Assembly (NCBI GenBank): GCA_964579825.1
Contig: CAZOHT010000050.1
Span: 1 to 17,434, forward strand
Direction: 5' to 3'
DNA length: 17,434 nt
Origin: SPCO01 sp964579825
GTDB lineage: Bacteria > Chloroflexota > Limnocylindria > Limnocylindrales > CSP1-4
The position numbers and the translations under genes were made by a program. Positions 13,932 to 17,434 of the stretch are shown here, one piece after another. The first letter of the stretch is position 1; the number at the start of each line of letters is the position of its first letter. The notes below the pieces were generated by a model that was given only the letters and a program-made list of their open reading frames with translations, was not told the DNA's origin and made no database searches.

Positions 13932-15033
13932 GTGGCGCGAGCGATGTGGAAGGGGGCCATCCAGTTCGGGCTCGTCACCATCCCGGTGAAGCTCTACCTG
14001 GCGACCGAGTCGAAGGGCATCTCCTTCAACATGCTCCACAAGGACGACCTGTCCCGGATCCAGATGAAGATCGTCTGCCCGGTCGAGGACGAGGTCATCC
14101 CGCGCTCGGAGACGGTCAAGGGCTACGAATACGCCCCGGGCGAGTACGTCGTCGTCACCGACGAGGACCTCGAGAACGTCCCGCTCAAGACCGTCCGTTC
14201 GATCGAGATCGAGCAGTTCACCAAGGCCGAACGCGACGACGAGAACGTCCGATTCGTCAAGAGCGCCTATTACCTCGAGCCCGACAAGGTGGGCCGCAAG
14301 GCGTTCTACCTGCTCCGGTCCGTGCTCCAGGACGAGGGCCTGACCGCCATCTGCAAGGTCGTCATCAAGGACCGTGAGGCGCTGGCCGCGATCGACCCGT
14401 TCGGCGACACGATGCTCATGACGACGCTCCACTGGCCGGACGAGATCCGTTCCACGGCCGAGCTTGACCTTGGCGACGAGGAGTTCACGTTCAAGCCGGC
14501 CGAGCTCGCGATGGCTCGGCAGCTCGTCGAGGCGATGACCGGTGCGTTCGACGCCGGCGCCTACAAGGACGAGTATCGCGAAGCGCTCGAAGCGGTCATC
14601 CAGGCCAAGATCGAGGGCAAGGAGACCGTGTCCGTCGACGCGCCCGAGGAGTCCGGCAAGCTCATCGACCTCATGGCCGCGCTGGAGGCGTCGGTGAAGT
14701 CCGCCACCGAGGCACGCTCCGCGGCCGCGGGCGGCGAGCCGGTCTCGGTCGCCGAGGTCCGCGAAGCCAAGGCCGCGACCGCGGCGAAGGCGNNNNNNNN
14801 NNNNNNNNNNNNNNNNNNNNNNNNNNNNNNNNNNNNNNNNNNNNNNNNNNNNNNNNNNNNNNNNNNNNNNNNNNNNNNNNNNNNNNNNNNNNGCGACCGC
14901 GGCGAAGGCGGCCAAGGCGCCGGTCAAGGCGAAAGCGCCCCCGAAGTCGGCGACGGCCAAGGCCGACGAGCCTGACGCCGACGCTGAAGACGAGACCCCG
15001 GCCAAGCCCGTTCGACGCCGCAAGTCCGCCTGA
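13932..15033 (+). CDS. ku: Non-homologous end-joining protein Ku (interrupted by assembly gap 3)
   Basis: The product binds double-strand DNA ends as a homodimeric ring and recruits LigD. Typical bacterial Ku sequence runs from MARAMWKGAIQFGLVTIPVK through EVIPRSETVKGYEY, GRKAFYLLRSVLQ and MARQLVEAMTGAFD to YKDEYREALEAVIQAKIEGK, ending the core near residue 240. A Lys/Ala/Pro-rich tail follows, which in Ku homologues helps DNA and ligase binding. The N run falls in this tail. Read literally, the Ns shift the frame; when the 18 nt duplicated on both sides are merged, the frame continues as AKAPVKAKAPPKSATAKADE to RRRKSA and TGA at 15033, giving about 327 residues. ligD starts 44 nt downstream, the usual pairing. 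Confidence 0.93.
14793..14892. other. Assembly gap of 100 N (gap 3) inside ku
   Basis: A run of exactly 100 N whose flanks share 18 nt (14775-14792 and 14893-14910 are identical). Merging them restores the Ku reading frame. Because the region is a repetitive Lys/Ala tail, a few extra repeat units could also be missing, so the true tail length is uncertain. Confidence 0.92.
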
Positions 15034-15077
15034 CCTCGGCGCGGCGGCGCCCCGTCCGATTCGGGCACACTGCGACC

Positions 15078-17434
15078 GTGCCCCTCCACGACTACCACCG
15101 CAAGCGGGACTTCGCCAAGACGCCCGAACCTGCGGGCGCCAAAGACGCGGGCCACCGCGCCGCCGACACGCCCCACGTCCCGGCGACGAGTGGCCGCTAT
15201 GTCGTCCAGCGTCATCGCGCCAGCCGCCTCCACTACGACTTCCGCCTCGAGGTGGGTGGCGTCCTGGTGAGCTGGGCCGTGCCGCGCGGCCCGACCCTGG
15301 ACCCGGACCAGCGCCGCATGGCGATGCACGTCGAGGACCACCCCATCGAGTACTTCGACTTCGAAGGCGTCATCCCGGCCAAGCAGTACGGCGCGGGCGA
15401 CGTGATCGTGTGGGACTGGGGAACCTGGGAGTCCGAGGCGCCCACCACGGACGCCATCACCGCCATCCCGGCCGGCGAGCTCAAGTTCAAACTCGACGGC
15501 GCGAAGCTCCACGGCCGGTTCACGATCGTCCGGACGACCGGACGCAAGCGCAAGGGCGACGATCCGGCCGCCCGCGCCTTCGAGGACGACGAGGGCGAGG
15601 CCTGGCTGCTCATCCACAAGCGCGACGAGGCCTCGGTCAAGGGCTGGGACGCCGAGGACCACCCCCAGAGCGTGAAGACGGGCCGAACGAACGACGACGT
15701 CAAGGCGGATCGCGACGCGATCTGGCTGAGCGAAGCCCCGGCCGCCGCCGCCGAGATCGACCTGTCCAAGGCCAGGCTCGCACCCATGCCCGCCCGCATC
15801 GAGCCGATGCTCGCGACCCTCGCGTCCAAGCCCTTCAGCGATCCGCGCTGGCTGTTCGAGATCAAGTGGGACGGGTATCGGGTCCAGGCCGTCGTCAAGG
15901 ACAAGGCCGTCAAGATCCTCACCCGGAACCTGCACGACGCGGAGACCTACTTCCCGCGGCTGCTCTCCCCGCCGACGTGGATCGTAGCGGAGGAGGCCAT
16001 CGTGGACGGCGAGGTCGTCGCCCTCGACGACGCCGGACGCCCCGACTTCGGGCTCCTCCAGGAGCGGCTCGGCCAGAAGGGCGCCGCGGGCCTCGTGTAC
16101 CAGGCGTTCGACCTGCTGTACCTCGACGGTCGGTCGCTCCTCGATGTCCCGCTCGAGGACCGCAAGCGCCTGCTCAAGAGCGTGCTCAAGGAGCACCCGC
16201 GCGTCCGCTACGCCGCCCACATCGACGGGGAGGGCCTCGCGTTCCACGCCGCCGCCGCCAGCCAGGGCCTGGAGGGTGTCGTCGCCAAGCTGCGCAACTC
16301 CCGCTACGAACCGGGCAAGCGGTCGTCCGCGTGGCTGAAGTTGAAGATCCGGCCCGAGCAGGAGTTCGTCGTCGGTGGCTGGACGCCGGGGGAGGGGAAC
16401 GCCCGTGATCTCGGCGCCGTCGTGGTCGGCGTGTACGAGGGCGGCGCGCTGAAGTTCGCGGGGAAGGTCGGGTCCGGCTTCGATGCCAAGACGCGCAAGG
16501 CCCTGCGCGACCGCCTGGACGAGCTCGAGCTTGGCCCCGACGATCCGCCGTTCGATCCCGCGCCATCACGCGATCACCGCGGCCGTTGGGGCGGTGAGCT
16601 GAAGTCGGTCGTGTGGGTCCGGCCGGAGCTCGTGATCCGCGTCGAATCGGCCGGCTGGTCACGCGACGGGATGGTCCGCCAGGCGGCCTTCAAGGGGATC
16701 GAGGCGGGACGGGATCCGCGCGAGGTCACGCGTGAGGTGGCCGTCGAGACGGCGTCCGCGGTCAAGAAGGCCGAAGATGAGACCCCGATGCCGACGACAC
16801 CGAAGCCGACACCGAAGCCCAGGACCGGGATCGCGCCCGAGCCCAAGCCCGCCGCCAAGACGTCCGGCGCGCCAGAGCCCGCCGCCGCCGCTCTCGCCCC
16901 CGCCTTCGAAGGCGCCTCCGCTACCGAACTCGCGGCCCTCGACGCCCTCGGCAAGGAAGGCGTCTGGAGGATCGGTGGCCAGGAGTTGAAGCTCACCAAC
17001 CTGGACAAGACGCTCTTCCGTCCCGTGACCGACGACCCCGGCGACACGCCGATCACCAAGCGCGACCTCATCCGGTACTTCGCGCGGATCGCGCCGGTCA
17101 TGCTGCCGCACTTGGACCAGCGGCCGCTCAACCTCCAGCGCTTCCCCAACGGCGCGGAGGCGCCCGGGTTCTGGCAGAAGGACATCCCCGAGACGGCGCC
17201 CAGGTTCCTCACGAGATGGCGCGAGACCGGGGTCGATGGCCGGACGGATCGCAGCGCCAACGAGCACCTGATCGCGAACGGCGTGGCGTCGCTCTGCTGG
17301 CTCGGCAACCAGGCCAGCTTCGAGATCCATGCCTGGACCGGCAAGCTGCCGGAGCCGTGGAGCCCCACGTTCGCCCTCATCGACATCGACCCGGGCGAGA
17401 AGACGACCTGGGACGAGACGCTCGTCCTGGCGCG
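15078..17434 (+). CDS. ligD: DNA ligase D, phosphoesterase-ligase-polymerase order (3' truncated by window edge)
   Basis: The frame is open from GTG 15078 to the window end (785 codons). Residues about 1-215 are the 3'-phosphoesterase: H46, H52, D54, R56 (RASRLHYDFRLE), H88 and Y92 fit the known active-site residues with a constant offset. About 236-550 are the ATP-dependent ligase: K263 in EIKWDGYR is the adenylated Lys, YQAFDLLYLDG, EGVVAKL and WLKLK are later motifs, and an OB fold follows. A Pro/Lys/Ala-rich linker (563-615) leads to the primase-like polymerase (LTNLDKTLF, RPLNLQRFPNG, FWQKD, and DID at 769-771 as metal site). The rest of the polymerase domain lies beyond the window. The enzyme trims, fills and seals breaks with Ku. 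CACACT lies 6 nt before the start and no Shine-Dalgarno is seen, so translation may be leaderless. Confidence 0.95.
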   Translation, partial: MPLHDYHRKRDFAKTPEPAGAKDAGHRAADTPHVPATSGRYVVQRHRASRLHYDFRLEVGGVLVSWAVPRGPTLDPDQRRMAMHVEDHPIEYFDFEGVIPAKQYGAGDVIVWDWGTWESEAPTTDAITAIPAGELKFKLDGAKLHGRFTIVRTTGRKRKGDDPAARAFEDDEGEAWLLIHKRDEASVKGWDAEDHPQSVKTGRTNDDVKADRDAIWLSEAPAAAAEIDLSKARLAPMPARIEPMLATLASKPFSDPRWLFEIKWDGYRVQAVVKDKAVKILTRNLHDAETYFPRLLSPPTWIVAEEAIVDGEVVALDDAGRPDFGLLQERLGQKGAAGLVYQAFDLLYLDGRSLLDVPLEDRKRLLKSVLKEHPRVRYAAHIDGEGLAFHAAAASQGLEGVVAKLRNSRYEPGKRSSAWLKLKIRPEQEFVVGGWTPGEGNARDLGAVVVGVYEGGALKFAGKVGSGFDAKTRKALRDRLDELELGPDDPPFDPAPSRDHRGRWGGELKSVVWVRPELVIRVESAGWSRDGMVRQAAFKGIEAGRDPREVTREVAVETASAVKKAEDETPMPTTPKPTPKPRTGIAPEPKPAAKTSGAPEPAAAALAPAFEGASATELAALDALGKEGVWRIGGQELKLTNLDKTLFRPVTDDPGDTPITKRDLIRYFARIAPVMLPHLDQRPLNLQRFPNGAEAPGFWQKDIPETAPRFLTRWRETGVDGRTDRSANEHLIANGVASLCWLGNQASFEIHAWTGKLPEPWSPTFALIDIDPGEKTTWDETLVLA

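Noticed and set aside
15038..15051. Hairpin GGCGC-GGCG-GCGCC between ku and ligD as terminator
   Set aside because: The stem is only 5 bp and no T-tract follows. A chance GC palindrome is more likely, and ku and ligD are expected to be co-expressed.
13926..16247. A 770-codon minus-strand open frame opposite ku and ligD
   Set aside because: It is antisense to two well-supported genes, spans the N run, and consists of Leu/Arg/Asp/Glu-rich shadow sequence.
1..17434. CRISPR arrays, tRNA or rRNA genes, insertion sequences, prophage or integrase genes
   Set aside because: I saw no regularly spaced repeats, no cloverleaf-like or rRNA-like sequence, and no transposase or integrase motifs in any frame that I read.

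Overview
This is a GC-rich (roughly 70 percent) bacterial scaffold with dense gene packing, frequent GTG starts and three 100-N assembly gaps. The gaps, the base composition, a Ku/LigD pair, large secreted subtilases and a purine-degradation locus suggest a metagenome-assembled genome. My best guess is a soil or freshwater Chloroflexota (Limnocylindria-like) lineage or an actinobacterium-like relative. That placement is inference; no rRNA or other marker gene is present.

Region 1 (1-7932) is a purine/urate catabolism locus. On the plus strand a tightly coupled operon runs xanthine dehydrogenase FAD subunit (5'-truncated) - OHCU decarboxylase (uraD) - urate oxidase - malate synthase A, with junctions of -4, +4 and +1 nt. 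The first gap falls at the urate oxidase/malate synthase junction. It is flanked by an exact 55-nt duplication, so the two contigs almost certainly overlap and nothing is missing. On the minus strand, reading leftwards, are a DUF3830 protein, gap 2, a MarR-type regulator, an S41-like lipoprotein and a cyclic amidohydrolase of the hydantoinase/allantoinase group. 5-hydroxyisourate hydrolase (uraH) is divergent from DUF3830. Together these cover xanthine or hypoxanthine to urate, 5-hydroxyisourate, OHCU, S-allantoin and allantoate, with malate synthase placed to take up the glyoxylate released further down. Allantoate and ureidoglycolate enzymes are not in the window.

Region 2 (7936-13849) holds two large secreted subtilisin-like (S8) proteases on opposite strands. 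They share a C-terminal FN3-like plus beta-sandwich module. Between them is an unrecognised cytosolic protein carrying a PD-(D/E)XK nuclease-like signature (E221, D256, E276-x-K278) and predicted coiled coils.

Region 3 (13850-17434) is a bacterial non-homologous end-joining locus: Ku, with a Lys/Ala-rich tail interrupted by gap 3, followed by LigD in the order phosphoesterase - ligase - polymerase and cut off by the window end. Removing an 18-nt flank overlap at gap 3 restores the Ku frame.

A recurring regulatory theme is a TANNNT-type -10 hexamer exactly 6 nt upstream of the start codon (amidohydrolase, DUF3830, first protease; weaker at the nuclease-like gene and ligD), which suggests leaderless transcripts. 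No tRNA, rRNA, CRISPR array, insertion sequence or convincing T-tract terminator was seen, and no gene-free stretch exceeds 300 bases.
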